A DNA stretch of 64,000 nucleotides, taken from IMG/VR virus record IMGVR_UViG_3300029258_001506, positions 1 through 64,000 of that record. One strand, given 5' to 3'. A model generated the notes under the pieces. That model was given only the letters and a program-made list of their open reading frames with translations. It had not been told where the DNA came from and ran no database searches. Below, in pieces: positions 8,473 through 15,789 of the stretch. A program made the position numbers and the translations under genes. The stretch is from a virus. Every line of letters starts with the position of its first letter. Positions within the stretch are counted from its first letter, which is position 1.

Positions 8473-10902
8473 GTGGATAAAAGAGACTGGTATTATCGAC
8501 AGCTCGTGACCGAGAGCGACCTCGACGAGTCGTTCGATTGGGCCGAGACGGCTGACCGGGCCCAGAACGAGGACTTCGGGATCGTCGGCGCATTCTCCGG
8601 ACTCGGTGTCACGCCGAACGCACCGGCCGACCTCAACGTGCTGGTCGCCGCCGGCGTCGGCTGCGACAAGGACGGAAAGCGGCTGTACATCTCGAGCCAG
8701 CAGATCGTCGACTGCTCGGAGGACGTGTACGGTGCGTCGACCTCGGTGTCCGGAGGGAGCAACGAGAAGTTCATCTCGATCTTCCTCGGCTTCGATCAGG
8801 TTCTGTCGACGCCGGAGACCGACGGCAACGGGCTCTCCGTCTACACGGAGATCACCGAGTCGTTCGAGCTGTACGTGCTGCAGGGGACCGAGACCGCGAT
8901 CGGAGCGGCGACACCTCCCGCGCTGCAATCCGACGCGATCCTGCTCGCCGACGTCCGTCTCATCAACGCGCAGACGCAGATCGTCGCCGCCGACATCGAC
9001 GTAAACGAGGACGTGACGTTCACGTTCTCGATCCGTAGAGAGGACTGGTACCGCGACGACCTGACCAACCTCGGCGAGACCGGGTACGGCACGTCGCGCG
9101 ACGCCGTGGCCGCGCTGTTCACGCTGGTCGATGGGCTATCGTCTGGCGGAGGAGTCAGCTTCAGCGCATCTGGCAACTGGCATGATGCCAGCGGGTTGTC
9201 GTCGACAGACGTCGAGGCAGCCATCAATGAGATTGTCTCGGATCTGACAGCTGACGCTGGCTCGGATCGCGTTGGGTCGGCGGCAATCAGCGGGACGCCA
9301 GGTGGCTACGCTGACCAGGCTGCTGGTTCGGTGTTCGACCAGCTTGGCGGGATAGCCACGGACGTGGCAGGCCATATCAACGGCGGAGCGCCAGCGCATA
9401 CAGCGGCGGCGGTGACTTCTGCCAGTGTCGGCGGGGCGCCTGAATCACACACCGGGAGCAACGTCCAGACGGCGATCTCAGAGCTGTTCGGACACGTCAA
9501 CGCCCGCACTGAGCGATCGACCGACGAGACCATCGACGCGGCCTGGATCTTCGACAACGGGACCAGCGACCTCGAGGATGACCAGATCGACTTCAAGGAC
9601 TCGCCGCGGTTCCGGACGCTGATCGGTGGATCGGCGGCGCCGGCGACCAGCGACGCCGACCTGGCCGGGAAGAACGTCGTCACGACTACCGGCTGGGCCT
9701 GGCCGTTCAGCAACCAGAACGACGCGAACATGTCGTCGACGCTCGAGCTGGTCGACGTCTGCGTCGGGTTCGTCGACGGCGCTCGACGGATCCTGGCGCT
9801 GTCCGCGAGCAACAACCAGATCGCCGTGATCGACCCGACCGACATGCACGTCGACTCCACGTCTGGATCGAACCTGGCCTCCGGCCTCCCAGCTCCGCAG
9901 GTCAGTCAGTGGAATCCGACGGCGATGTGCTGCGATGGGACGTACGTCTACGTGATGTTCGAGGGCGACCACGCGACGCCGGGATCGCGGACGCACTACA
10001 TCCAGGCGTACGCGCTCACCGACTGGTCGGTGCGCAGCGGCTGGGCCGCGACGGGGACGGTGCTTCCGGGGGCCTCGCCGACGACCGGAGTGTACGGCGG
10101 CAGCGAGACGATGACCGACCGGTGCATCATGGTACCGGGGCAAGCGAAGGTCGCCACGCTGAACAGCTGGGTTCCGGTGGCGAACTCGAACTCGCCGGTC
10201 GTGAGCGTGATCGACGCGACCGACGGTTCGGTCGACGGGTACGGCGCCGGCGACGTGTCGAACACCGGCGCGTCCGTGTACGCCTCCGGCGGGCTCGCCA
10301 GCGACGGGACGAACATCTTCTTCTCGACCTACGACACGACCCCGGGTAACGGTGAGCTGGCGACTTGCACGGTAGCCAGTCCGTCGACGGGAAGCTCGAT
10401 CAACGACTTCCCGAAAGCGATCTCGTCGGACTACTGCCAGGAACTTATCTTCGATCACGACTGCTTGTGGGCGCTGATCTTCGGCACCTCGACGGCGCGC
10501 GGAGCGATCTGGTTCCACGATTGCGACAGCTCGAGCGGCGCCTGGCTCACATTCCAGGACAGCTCCGGCACCGACACCGCGGCGATCCGCTGGGGTGCGT
10601 TCGACGGGCTCAACATCTGGGTACTGATTCAGGACGAGACCTCCGGCGGCGGCGAGCACGTTGCGCTCGGCCGGTTTCCGGTCGGCCGTGTTCAGTACGA
10701 GAACAACACGAGCGACGGCCTGACGAAGCTGATCGACGGGCGGTTCAAGATCACCAGGAAGTCCGAGGTCAACGACGTGTCGGCTGAGAACTTCGGCCGG
10801 ATATGTTTCGACGGCGACGGGATCGTCGTGTGCTGCGATTCCCGAGGCAGTCAATCGCTGTCCGGGCAGGTCCGCAAGCTGCCTCGAGCTGGGATGCGAT
10901 AG
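8473..10902 (+). CDS. Tail fibre-like / baseplate-distal structural protein
   Basis: 809 residues with a GTG start; GAGGAGA lies 6 bp upstream. The N-terminus (about 1-190) reads as a virion-attachment domain ('MDKRDWYYRQLVTESDLDE' start). A Gly/Ser/Ala-rich linker follows, then a C-terminal half of repeated beta blades ('QIAVIDPTD', 'DGTYVYVMFEG', 'DGTNIFFSTYD', 'DGLNIWVLIQD') that looks like a beta-propeller. It directly follows the gpI-like gene, the usual place for a fibre or receptor-binding protein. No enzyme motif seen. Confidence 0.7.
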   Translation: MDKRDWYYRQLVTESDLDESFDWAETADRAQNEDFGIVGAFSGLGVTPNAPADLNVLVAAGVGCDKDGKRLYISSQQIVDCSEDVYGASTSVSGGSNEKFISIFLGFDQVLSTPETDGNGLSVYTEITESFELYVLQGTETAIGAATPPALQSDAILLADVRLINAQTQIVAADIDVNEDVTFTFSIRREDWYRDDLTNLGETGYGTSRDAVAALFTLVDGLSSGGGVSFSASGNWHDASGLSSTDVEAAINEIVSDLTADAGSDRVGSAAISGTPGGYADQAAGSVFDQLGGIATDVAGHINGGAPAHTAAAVTSASVGGAPESHTGSNVQTAISELFGHVNARTERSTDETIDAAWIFDNGTSDLEDDQIDFKDSPRFRTLIGGSAAPATSDADLAGKNVVTTTGWAWPFSNQNDANMSSTLELVDVCVGFVDGARRILALSASNNQIAVIDPTDMHVDSTSGSNLASGLPAPQVSQWNPTAMCCDGTYVYVMFEGDHATPGSRTHYIQAYALTDWSVRSGWAATGTVLPGASPTTGVYGGSETMTDRCIMVPGQAKVATLNSWVPVANSNSPVVSVIDATDGSVDGYGAGDVSNTGASVYASGGLASDGTNIFFSTYDTTPGNGELATCTVASPSTGSSINDFPKAISSDYCQELIFDHDCLWALIFGTSTARGAIWFHDCDSSSGAWLTFQDSSGTDTAAIRWGAFDGLNIWVLIQDETSGGGEHVALGRFPVGRVQYENNTSDGLTKLIDGRFKITRKSEVNDVSAENFGRICFDGDGIVVCCDSRGSQSLSGQVRKLPRAGMR

Positions 10903-10935
10903 GGTTGTTTCTCCGGGGGGAGAACGGAGCTTGAG

Positions 10936-11433
10936 ATGGGAGACGGTGACGCGGCGGTGATTACGGCTGTAACGAACCTGGGTACGACTCTAGGTTCCGA
11001 GATACGCGAGTTGAGCAGTTCCGTCGGAGAGCTTCGCGTCGCCGTCAACGGAGCGCAGAAGGACGTCAAGAACCAGGGGCGTGAGATCGGAGAGTTAAAG
11101 CGCGAGCAGTCAGGGATGCGCGAGAAGGTCGAAGGCATTCCCACGGCGATCCTCTCGACGATCAGGGAGCACAAGGCCGACTGCGAGAAGGAGCGCGACA
11201 AGCTGGCTGACGCGACCGGAGCAGTCAACATGCCGACGGCAGCTGAGCGCGCGTCGATGGGGACCGGCAACGGCGATAGGGCGCTCGGGTCGCTGTTTCG
11301 GAAGCTGCTCCCGTACATCATAGCGATCATCGCTTCACTGGTCGCCGGAGGCGGAGCGGTGAAGATCGTGTTCGACGACGACGCGACGCCGGAGGTGCAG
11401 AAGCAGCACGTTCGCCAGATCGACAGGCCCTAA
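10936..11433 (+). CDS. Coiled-coil protein with C-terminal membrane segment (XhlA/holin-accessory-like)
   Basis: 165 residues. Residues 20-75 form an amphipathic coiled coil; residues about 121-142 ('LLPYIIAIIASLVAGGGAV') are a single transmembrane helix followed by a short charged tail. Coil-then-TM is the layout of XhlA-like lysis accessory proteins and some holins, but no specific motif proves it. A weak GGAGC precedes the ATG. It is the last gene before a probable new promoter. Confidence 0.6.
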   Translation: MGDGDAAVITAVTNLGTTLGSEIRELSSSVGELRVAVNGAQKDVKNQGREIGELKREQSGMREKVEGIPTAILSTIREHKADCEKERDKLADATGAVNMPTAAERASMGTGNGDRALGSLFRKLLPYIIAIIASLVAGGGAVKIVFDDDATPEVQKQHVRQIDRP

Positions 11434-11435
11434 GA

Positions 11436-11462
11436 TTGTCGCAAAGGTGCAACCTTTATGAT
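11436..11462 (+). promoter_or_regulatory. Possible promoter with internal inverted repeat
   Basis: TTGTCG and TATGAT are separated by 15 bp, slightly short for sigma70. Between them a perfect inverted repeat AAAGGT-GCA-ACCTTT (11443-11457) could be an operator. The leader to the next ATG is about 70 bp and includes a GGGG/CCCC mini-hairpin. Weak call. Confidence 0.35.
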
Positions 11463-11533
11463 AGTGTGAGCATCAACCGGGGAGTTGCCCCAATGAAGTA
11501 GCCGAGAGGCACGGATCGGAAGGAGAGAGACAG

Positions 11534-12160
11534 ATGACCATCACCAAGCGGACCGAGGAGCAGCTCGCCGGGACCGGGCTCAGCAGCCAGCACGGACAGG
11601 GGACCGGCGGCAACCGCGGGTACATCGAGGAGATCGTCGATCTCGTCAACACCAACGAGGCCGCGATCGCGGCGAATCTGGTGTTGATCGAGGCGATGGA
11701 CACTCCGTCGGAGTTCCCGTACACGCCGGACGACGCGACCGACTGGCCGGGCACGGCGCCCGACAACATGCAGGACGCGCTCGACGGCTTGGCCGCGAAC
11801 CAGCCGACGATCATCGGCTCGGCCTCGGTGGACATGGCGGCCACCGGGAACAACGCGGTCGCGCTGCCTGGCGCGGCGACCAAGGCGTTCGTCCCGCGCG
11901 AGGCGATCTTCCTCGTCGCGGCAGACGACACGCTCTCCGGTGACGTCGCGGTGTCGATCGGCACCTCGGCGGGTGGGGCGGAGATCATGGCGCAGGCGAC
12001 GCTCACCGGGCTCGACGGCTCCGGGAAGTCGTTCCGCGTCGACCTGACCGGGCTGCTCCCGTCGATCGCCGGGAACGCCAGCCTGGACGTTACCGTCGAG
12101 TCGGCGGACAGCGGGACGTCGGGCACGATGACCGCGTACATCATCGGCGACCAGTTCTAG
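11534..12160 (+). CDS. Virion surface / decoration-type protein A
   Basis: 208 residues after GGAGAGAGACAG. The N-terminal 80 residues hold a short coiled segment; the C-terminal 110 residues form a beta domain with 'SIGTSAGGAEIMAQATLTGL' and 'DVTVESADSGTSGTMTAYII'. That domain is clearly homologous to the C-terminus of the next gene (12188-12664), so these are paralogues. Ala/Gly/Thr-rich beta proteins in pairs near tail genes are usually head decoration or fibre-tip proteins; the exact role is not known. Confidence 0.65.
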   Translation: MTITKRTEEQLAGTGLSSQHGQGTGGNRGYIEEIVDLVNTNEAAIAANLVLIEAMDTPSEFPYTPDDATDWPGTAPDNMQDALDGLAANQPTIIGSASVDMAATGNNAVALPGAATKAFVPREAIFLVAADDTLSGDVAVSIGTSAGGAEIMAQATLTGLDGSGKSFRVDLTGLLPSIAGNASLDVTVESADSGTSGTMTAYIIGDQF

Positions 12161-12187
12161 GCTCGGCCGAGGTGAAAGGAGACTGAC

Positions 12188-12664
12188 ATGATCAGACTGA
12201 GCGCAAGCAAGAACCTGGACGCCACCGAGGCGGCAGCTCTTACCACACACCGCACCAGCGACGGGGACGACCACTCGAGGGTCGAGCATCTGGTGCAGGC
12301 GTTCTGCACCGGGCTGGCGATCGAGACCGACGAGAACGAGGTGTCGGACGCGCTCGACGGGGACTCCGCGGAGTCCTTCGTCGCAACCGACGTGATCCTC
12401 GTCGTGACCGAAGTCGACGGAAGCGTCGCGGCAGACGGCACCGTCAACATCGGCACGTCGTCCGACGGCTCGGAGCTGCTCTCGGCGCAGGCGCTGACGG
12501 GGCTCGACACCGTGGGCGACGCGCGCTGGATCCCGCTCTCCGAGGCGACCTTCGTCATCGCCGGCGACGCGACGATCTACGCCAACGTCGAGGCGGCGGA
12601 CTCCACCGCGACGAGCCTCACGCTGGACGTGTACCTGATCGGTCGCACGGTGCCGTCGAGCTAG
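12188..12664 (+). CDS. Virion surface / decoration-type protein B (paralogue of A)
   Basis: 158 residues. An N-terminal Asp/His-containing segment ('TTHRTSDGDDHSRVEHLV') leads into the same C-terminal beta domain as the upstream gene ('NIGTSSDGSELLSAQALTGL', 'NVEAADSTATSLTLDVYLIG'). GAAAGGAGACTGAC precedes the ATG and the gene follows its paralogue by 27 bp. Last gene of the left structural block. Confidence 0.65.
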   Translation: MIRLSASKNLDATEAAALTTHRTSDGDDHSRVEHLVQAFCTGLAIETDENEVSDALDGDSAESFVATDVILVVTEVDGSVAADGTVNIGTSSDGSELLSAQALTGLDTVGDARWIPLSEATFVIAGDATIYANVEAADSTATSLTLDVYLIGRTVPSS

Positions 12665-12759
12665 TAGCTCGCGCCAAAACACCAGCCAGCCTGCAACCGC
12701 TGCGAAGTGAAAACGAGTAGCGGCACACCAAAAAAATATTGCGGTTTCAAAAAAAGAAG

Positions 12760-12796
12760 TTGACAGCCGCAAAAAATTAGTTTAGACCTGGGTCAG
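12760..12796 (+). promoter_or_regulatory. Promoter of the lipoprotein/receiver cassette
   Basis: Consensus TTGACA (12760-12765), 17-bp spacer, TAGACC (12783-12788). A run of A-tracts lies directly upstream (12730-12757), as in an UP element. The first ATG (12797) starts at the predicted +1 region and is in frame with the Shine-Dalgarno-led ATG at 12824. This is the same arrangement as the eight repeated promoters further right. The upstream 95 bp (12665-12759) holds no gene. Confidence 0.65.
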
Positions 12797-12823
12797 ATGA
12801 GAGCCGCAGGAACGGAGGCACAG

Positions 12824-13012
12824 ATGACGCAGGCAGAAATCAACAACATCGAGGCAAGTCGAGTGGCGGACGCGCCGACCTGGACGTACGACACGGCGGA
12901 GATCGGGCTGGTGAGATGCCCGGTTTGCTTCACCGTAGTTTACGACGACGACGCGCACCGGATCTGCCCGGCCTGTTGCTGCGATGTGGACGAGGCCGGA
13001 GGATGGCAGTAG
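12824..13012 (+). CDS. Small zinc-ribbon protein
   Basis: 62 residues from ATG 12824, which has CGGAGG 7 bp upstream; an in-frame ATG at 12797 lies at the predicted transcription start and would add nine residues. Two Cys pairs ('RCPVCF' and 'CPACCCD') near the C-terminus form a probable zinc ribbon. First gene of the accessory cassette; its 3' end overlaps the lipoprotein start. Could be a small DNA- or protein-binding adaptor; function unknown. Confidence 0.65.
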   Translation: MTQAEINNIEASRVADAPTWTYDTAEIGLVRCPVCFTVVYDDDAHRICPACCCDVDEAGGWQ

Positions 13013-13554
13013 CAAGAACAATGGTGATCGTACTCCTGCTCGGCGGCTGTTCGGCTGCCGGTCAGGACTGGATCGTGTACGATGACGCCGGCGTCGACGA
13101 CACCGACGCGGACGCCGACACGGATGTCGACACGGACGCCGACACGGACACCGACACGGACGCCGACACGGACACCGACGACGAGTGCGCTGGTGTCGTG
13201 TGCGACGATCCTCCCGACGACGAGTGCGCCGACGAGAACGTGCTAATCGACTACCAGTCGGAGGGAGAGTGCGTCGACGGCGAGTGCGTGTACAGCTACA
13301 CCGACTGGCCGCCGTGCGAGCACGGCTGCGTCGAACTGGACGGCGACGACGAGTGCATCGATCCCGGCGAGTGTTACGACCAGCTGTGCACCACGCCTCC
13401 CGACGACGAGTGCGCCGACGAGAACACGCTGCTCGAGTACGAGAGCGACGGGCACTGCGTCGACGGCGAGTGCGTGTACAGCTACACCGACTGGCCGCCG
13501 TGCGAGCACGGCTGCGTCGAACTGGACGGCGACGACGAGTGCGCGGAGAGTTAG
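13003..13554 (+). CDS. Cys-rich lipoprotein with Asp/Thr repeat (moron candidate)
   Basis: 183 residues from ATG 13003 (GGAGG immediately upstream). The N-terminus 'MAVARTMVIVLLLGGC' is a lipoprotein signal with lipobox LGGC, so it is likely lipidated on the cell envelope. A flexible Asp/Thr/Ala linker follows (about residues 28-60), then two copies of a roughly 49-residue Cys-rich domain ('DDECADEN' ... 'CVYSYTDWPPCEHGCVELDG'). Such linkers and Cys-rich repeats are typical of surface lipoproteins of Myxococcota and Bradymonadota rather than of phage structure. It probably alters the host surface (exclusion, adhesion); the role is inferred. Confidence 0.8.
   Translation: MAVARTMVIVLLLGGCSAAGQDWIVYDDAGVDDTDADADTDVDTDADTDTDTDADTDTDDECAGVVCDDPPDDECADENVLIDYQSEGECVDGECVYSYTDWPPCEHGCVELDGDDECIDPGECYDQLCTTPPDDECADENTLLEYESDGHCVDGECVYSYTDWPPCEHGCVELDGDDECAES
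13210..13356 (+). repeat. Lipoprotein Cys-domain repeat, copy 1
   Basis: 147-bp direct repeat unit, encoding one Cys-rich domain. It matches 13396-13542 almost perfectly over its last 90 bp and less well in the middle. Tandem duplication with about 40 bp between units. Confidence 0.85.
13396..13542 (+). repeat. Lipoprotein Cys-domain repeat, copy 2
   Basis: Second 147-bp unit. The shared stretch encoding CVDGECVYSYTDWPPCEHGC is identical at protein level, while the 'DENTLLEYESDGH' part differs from 'DENVLIDYQSEGE' in copy 1. Confidence 0.85.
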
Positions 13555-13563
13555 GAGCACGCG

Positions 13564-13932
13564 ATGAAGATCCTGATCGTCGACGATAACGAACGCATAT
13601 TGACCTCACTGGCGAGCTGGTTCGAGAACGCGGAGTTCGAGGTGATCACCGTGACCAGTGTCGGCGAGGCGGCGGTAGCGCTGGGACAGCAGTTCGAGAA
13701 GTACGACGTCGTGCTTAGCGACTTCGAACTCGGAGACGGTGACGGCTCGCAGGTACTGGCCGAGGCGAGACAGCAGCATCCGGAGGCGCTGCGGATCCTG
13801 ATGTCCGGCCGGAGCAAACGCGACACGATGATCAGGACGACCGTCGCGGTACTTGCTGACGGGGGGTTCTTCGAGAAGGGGCGGTCTCCGGTGTCACTGC
13901 TCGAGCGGATCCTCCCGCTGCTGGGCGGTTGA
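13564..13932 (+). CDS. Stand-alone CheY-like response regulator receiver
   Basis: 122 residues, a complete REC domain and nothing else. Acid pocket D7-D8 ('ILIVDDN'), phosphoacceptor D53 ('VVLSDFELGDGDG'), switch S81 ('LMSGR') and conserved K105 ('FFEKG') are all present, so it should accept phosphate from a host histidine kinase. No output domain or kinase is encoded nearby. It follows the lipoprotein gene by 9 bp and ends just before a terminator. Receiver domains are rare in phages; capture from the host to bias a two-component or motility pathway is the simplest reading. Confidence 0.88.
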   Translation: MKILIVDDNERILTSLASWFENAEFEVITVTSVGEAAVALGQQFEKYDVVLSDFELGDGDGSQVLAEARQQHPEALRILMSGRSKRDTMIRTTVAVLADGGFFEKGRSPVSLLERILPLLGG

Positions 13933-13939
13933 TTCGCGG

Positions 13940-13960
13940 CGGGCGAGCTCGCCCGTTTGT
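13940..13960 (+). terminator. Intrinsic terminator closing the accessory cassette
   Basis: Perfect palindrome CGGGCGAGCTCGCCCG (6-bp GC stem with AGCT loop possible) followed by TTTGTT, starting 8 bp after the receiver stop codon. Together with the promoter at 12760 it insulates the three-gene cassette. Confidence 0.7.
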
Positions 13961-14027
13961 TGATCCCAACGGTGCGACGCGGAATAATAACCAGCTAGAA
14001 TCGTTGGCGGAATGCAGAAGCGTCCGA

Positions 14028-14055
14028 TTGACAGCAAATAGTCCTGCGTTACAAT
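14028..14055 (+). promoter_or_regulatory. Sigma70-type promoter for recombination/replication genes
   Basis: TTGACA (14028-14033), 16-bp spacer, TACAAT (14050-14055). The sequence after it (GTAACC) is shared with the eight repeated cassettes (CACACTGTAACC), showing related promoters. The leader then contains GGTCCG/CGGACC (14063-14081) and CCGGC/GCCGG hairpins before the Shine-Dalgarno GGAAGGGGA. Region 13961-14027 shows nothing else. Confidence 0.75.
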
Positions 14056-14122
14056 GTAACCAGGTCCGGAACGATCGGACCGGACAGAAGATACCCGGCG
14101 AGATGCCGGAAGGGGAGTCAAA

Positions 14123-15007
14123 ATGCCTGGCAAAGTCATCCGTGTAGACCTTGGTGCGCGCCTCCGCTGGGAGGTCGAGGTCCACGAGGACTACCTCCTC
14201 GGGACCTGCGACGTGCTTGGGCTGACCGCCATGGGGGACTCGCACCGGGACCTGTTCGAGAACATCGTCGAGATCCTCGACGACCTGTTCCACGACCTGA
14301 TCACCACCGGAGAGCTGGCGCAGTTCCTCAACGACCGCGGGTGGGCGCGCCAGAAGGGAGATCATGATGTCAAGAAAGCTCCCGCCGCTCGGGTCAGGCC
14401 CGGAGGGGCTGCTCGAGATCAACGGCGAGTTCGTGCCGGCCGGTTGGATGTTTCACGACGAGATCCGCGGCCTACAAGTGTGCGGCGGCGGGAAGTGCTT
14501 CGCGTTCTCGAATGTCGTGTCGAGTGGAGATGTGAAAGGCGGGTGCATGGTCGACCCGCGCAACAAGCCGAACTGTGTGGCGTACGTGGTCGTCGGAGAG
14601 AGTCTGTGTCCGCTGGCGGCTCAGCGCAATTACGAGACGCTCAGCCAGGCGCTCGAATGGATCGAACACGTTCAGGACAGGGGGAGACCGTGAAGCTCAA
14701 CGCGACGCACGCGAAGAAGTTGCAGCAGTACGTCGACCGCATGTGGGGCGAGAACCTGTGCGATCGGTGCAAGGGGAAGCAGTGGAGTTTGACGGGGCCG
14801 TACAAGCTGGTGATCCAGGAAAAGATCATGACCACCAAGACGGCGGTTGGCGGCCCGGGGATCGCGCTTGGCGCGCTGACGTGCGCGCGCTGCGGATATA
14901 CGATGCTGCTCGACCTGGGTTTGACTGGTATACTGCCTGACCTCAAGGACAAGGAGAGCAAGCCGGCGCCGGTCGTGCCGGCGCCGAACGGGAAACCGTA
15001 CAACTAG
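14123..15007 (+). CDS. HicB-like protein, reading frame fused through to next genes
   Basis: Starts at ATG 14123 after GGAAGGGGAGTC. Only the first about 80 residues look like a gene: 'VLGLTAMGDSHRDLFENI' and the following helix resemble a HicB-type antitoxin fold. There is no stop before 15007, so the frame runs 'through' the gene at 14364 (where it reads as Arg-rich shadow) and then into the gene at 14690, which shares this frame. A stop (TGA 14365-14367) exists one frame away, so a frameshift may have removed the native end. It may be a true 294-residue product or a sequencing/mutation artefact. Confidence 0.45.
   Translation: MPGKVIRVDLGARLRWEVEVHEDYLLGTCDVLGLTAMGDSHRDLFENIVEILDDLFHDLITTGELAQFLNDRGWARQKGDHDVKKAPAARVRPGGAARDQRRVRAGRLDVSRRDPRPTSVRRREVLRVLECRVEWRCERRVHGRPAQQAELCGVRGRRRESVSAGGSAQLRDAQPGARMDRTRSGQGETVKLNATHAKKLQQYVDRMWGENLCDRCKGKQWSLTGPYKLVIQEKIMTTKTAVGGPGIALGALTCARCGYTMLLDLGLTGILPDLKDKESKPAPVVPAPNGKPYN
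14364..14693 (+). CDS. Hypothetical protein with conserved Cys/Gly motifs
   Basis: 109 residues (second ATG at 14367 has better spacing from AAGGGAG). Contains 'LQVCGGGKCFAFSN', 'KPNCVAYVVVGESLCPL' and a C-terminal helix. Amino-acid usage is balanced, unlike the other frames here, so it is the real coding frame for this stretch. It overlaps the extended 14123 frame and ends in GTGA with the next gene. No family recognised. Confidence 0.65.
   Translation: MMSRKLPPLGSGPEGLLEINGEFVPAGWMFHDEIRGLQVCGGGKCFAFSNVVSSGDVKGGCMVDPRNKPNCVAYVVVGESLCPLAAQRNYETLSQALEWIEHVQDRGRP
14690..15007 (+). CDS. Small zinc-ribbon protein
   Basis: 105 residues from GTG 14690, overlapping the previous stop (GTGA) with AGGGGGAG upstream. 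Two Cys pairs, 'ENLCDRCKGKQW' and 'ALTCARCGYT', bracket about 45 residues and likely bind one zinc. The tail is Pro/Lys-rich. In the same frame as the 14123 gene but with its own start signals. Region 15008-15130 to the next gene has no clear feature. Confidence 0.6.
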   Translation: MKLNATHAKKLQQYVDRMWGENLCDRCKGKQWSLTGPYKLVIQEKIMTTKTAVGGPGIALGALTCARCGYTMLLDLGLTGILPDLKDKESKPAPVVPAPNGKPYN

Positions 15008-15130
15008 TTCGCGGCTCGTCCAGGCCGGTCGAGGGCGCTGCGTGTCTCTCATCAATTCACGTCGGGCTCTTGCCTCTCCGTGCTCGACTGGCCTGTACGG
15101 TACGCGAACAACAACGAAAGGAGTCGAGGG

Positions 15131-15553
15131 GTGGACAAGGACAACGAGAAGAAGAAGCGCGAGCGCAGGATGCCGAAGCTGGTGCTCGAGAAGTTCACCA
15201 AGGAGACGACCGACGAGAGCGGCGAGAAGTATCCGATCCGTCTGATCCGCGCGACGTTCGGCGACAGGACGGCGGAGTTCCGCAAGCGGGTCGACGCTGA
15301 GAAGTGGGGCAAGGAGAAGCGCTCCGAGTGGAAGAAGCGCGACCTGCTCGACAAGCAGCGGGGAGCGGCGCGCAAGGTCGTCGAGCGCTGCGCGGCGAAC
15401 CTCGTGCTGATCCGGGAGGACGCCAGCTCGGCGGCCGGGCTGTTCACGCCGGCGATGTTCGGGCACCTCGACCAGGCGATCCAGCAGCTCGAGCAGTACA
15501 TCGAGGCGGCCGAAGTCGCGGTCGAACTGGTCGCCGAGGAAGGTGAGAAATGA
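15131..15553 (+). CDS. Charged helical protein preceding recombination genes
   Basis: 140 residues from GTG 15131, chosen because AAAGGAG lies 7 bp upstream. The N-terminus is Lys/Arg-rich; the rest is helical with Lys/Glu pairs and a final hydrophobic-acidic helix. Overlaps the following HTH gene by 4 bp. Unknown function; position suggests a recombination or regulatory accessory protein. Confidence 0.65.
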   Translation: MDKDNEKKKRERRMPKLVLEKFTKETTDESGEKYPIRLIRATFGDRTAEFRKRVDAEKWGKEKRSEWKKRDLLDKQRGAARKVVERCAANLVLIREDASSAAGLFTPAMFGHLDQAIQQLEQYIEAAEVAVELVAEEGEK

Positions 15554-15780
15554 CCAAGGCCAAGGCGAAGAAGAAGCAGGACAGCCGGCTCAGCCGACAC
15601 GTCAGGTCGATCATGGTCAAGAAGGGACTCACGCTCGACGAGGTCGCCGCGGCGATGGGGGTCTCGGCGGCCTCGGTGTCGACGACGCTCCGGCGCGGTC
15701 GGCCGACGACGACGAGCCTCAAGAAGATCGCCGAGGCGATCGACGAGCCGGCGGAGTCGCTGCTCGAGTACTGCGGGTAA
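15550..15780 (+). CDS. Cro/CI-like helix-turn-helix regulator
   Basis: 76 residues. HTH about residues 27-46: 'LTLDEVAAAMGVSAASVSTT' then 'LKKIAEAIDEPAESLLEY', the standard XRE layout. Lacks a C-terminal dimer or protease domain, so Cro-like in size. It sits directly before the exonuclease gene and probably controls this operon. Confidence 0.78.
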   Translation: MTKAKAKKKQDSRLSRHVRSIMVKKGLTLDEVAAAMGVSAASVSTTLRRGRPTTTSLKKIAEAIDEPAESLLEYCG

Positions 15781-15789
15781 GGGGGCACC

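Noticed and set aside
9478-10854. Long open frame on the minus strand opposite the fibre-like gene
   Set aside because: GC-rich codons create long antisense frames. The protein reads as Arg/Val-rich shadow, and the plus strand has a clear gene with ribosome site.
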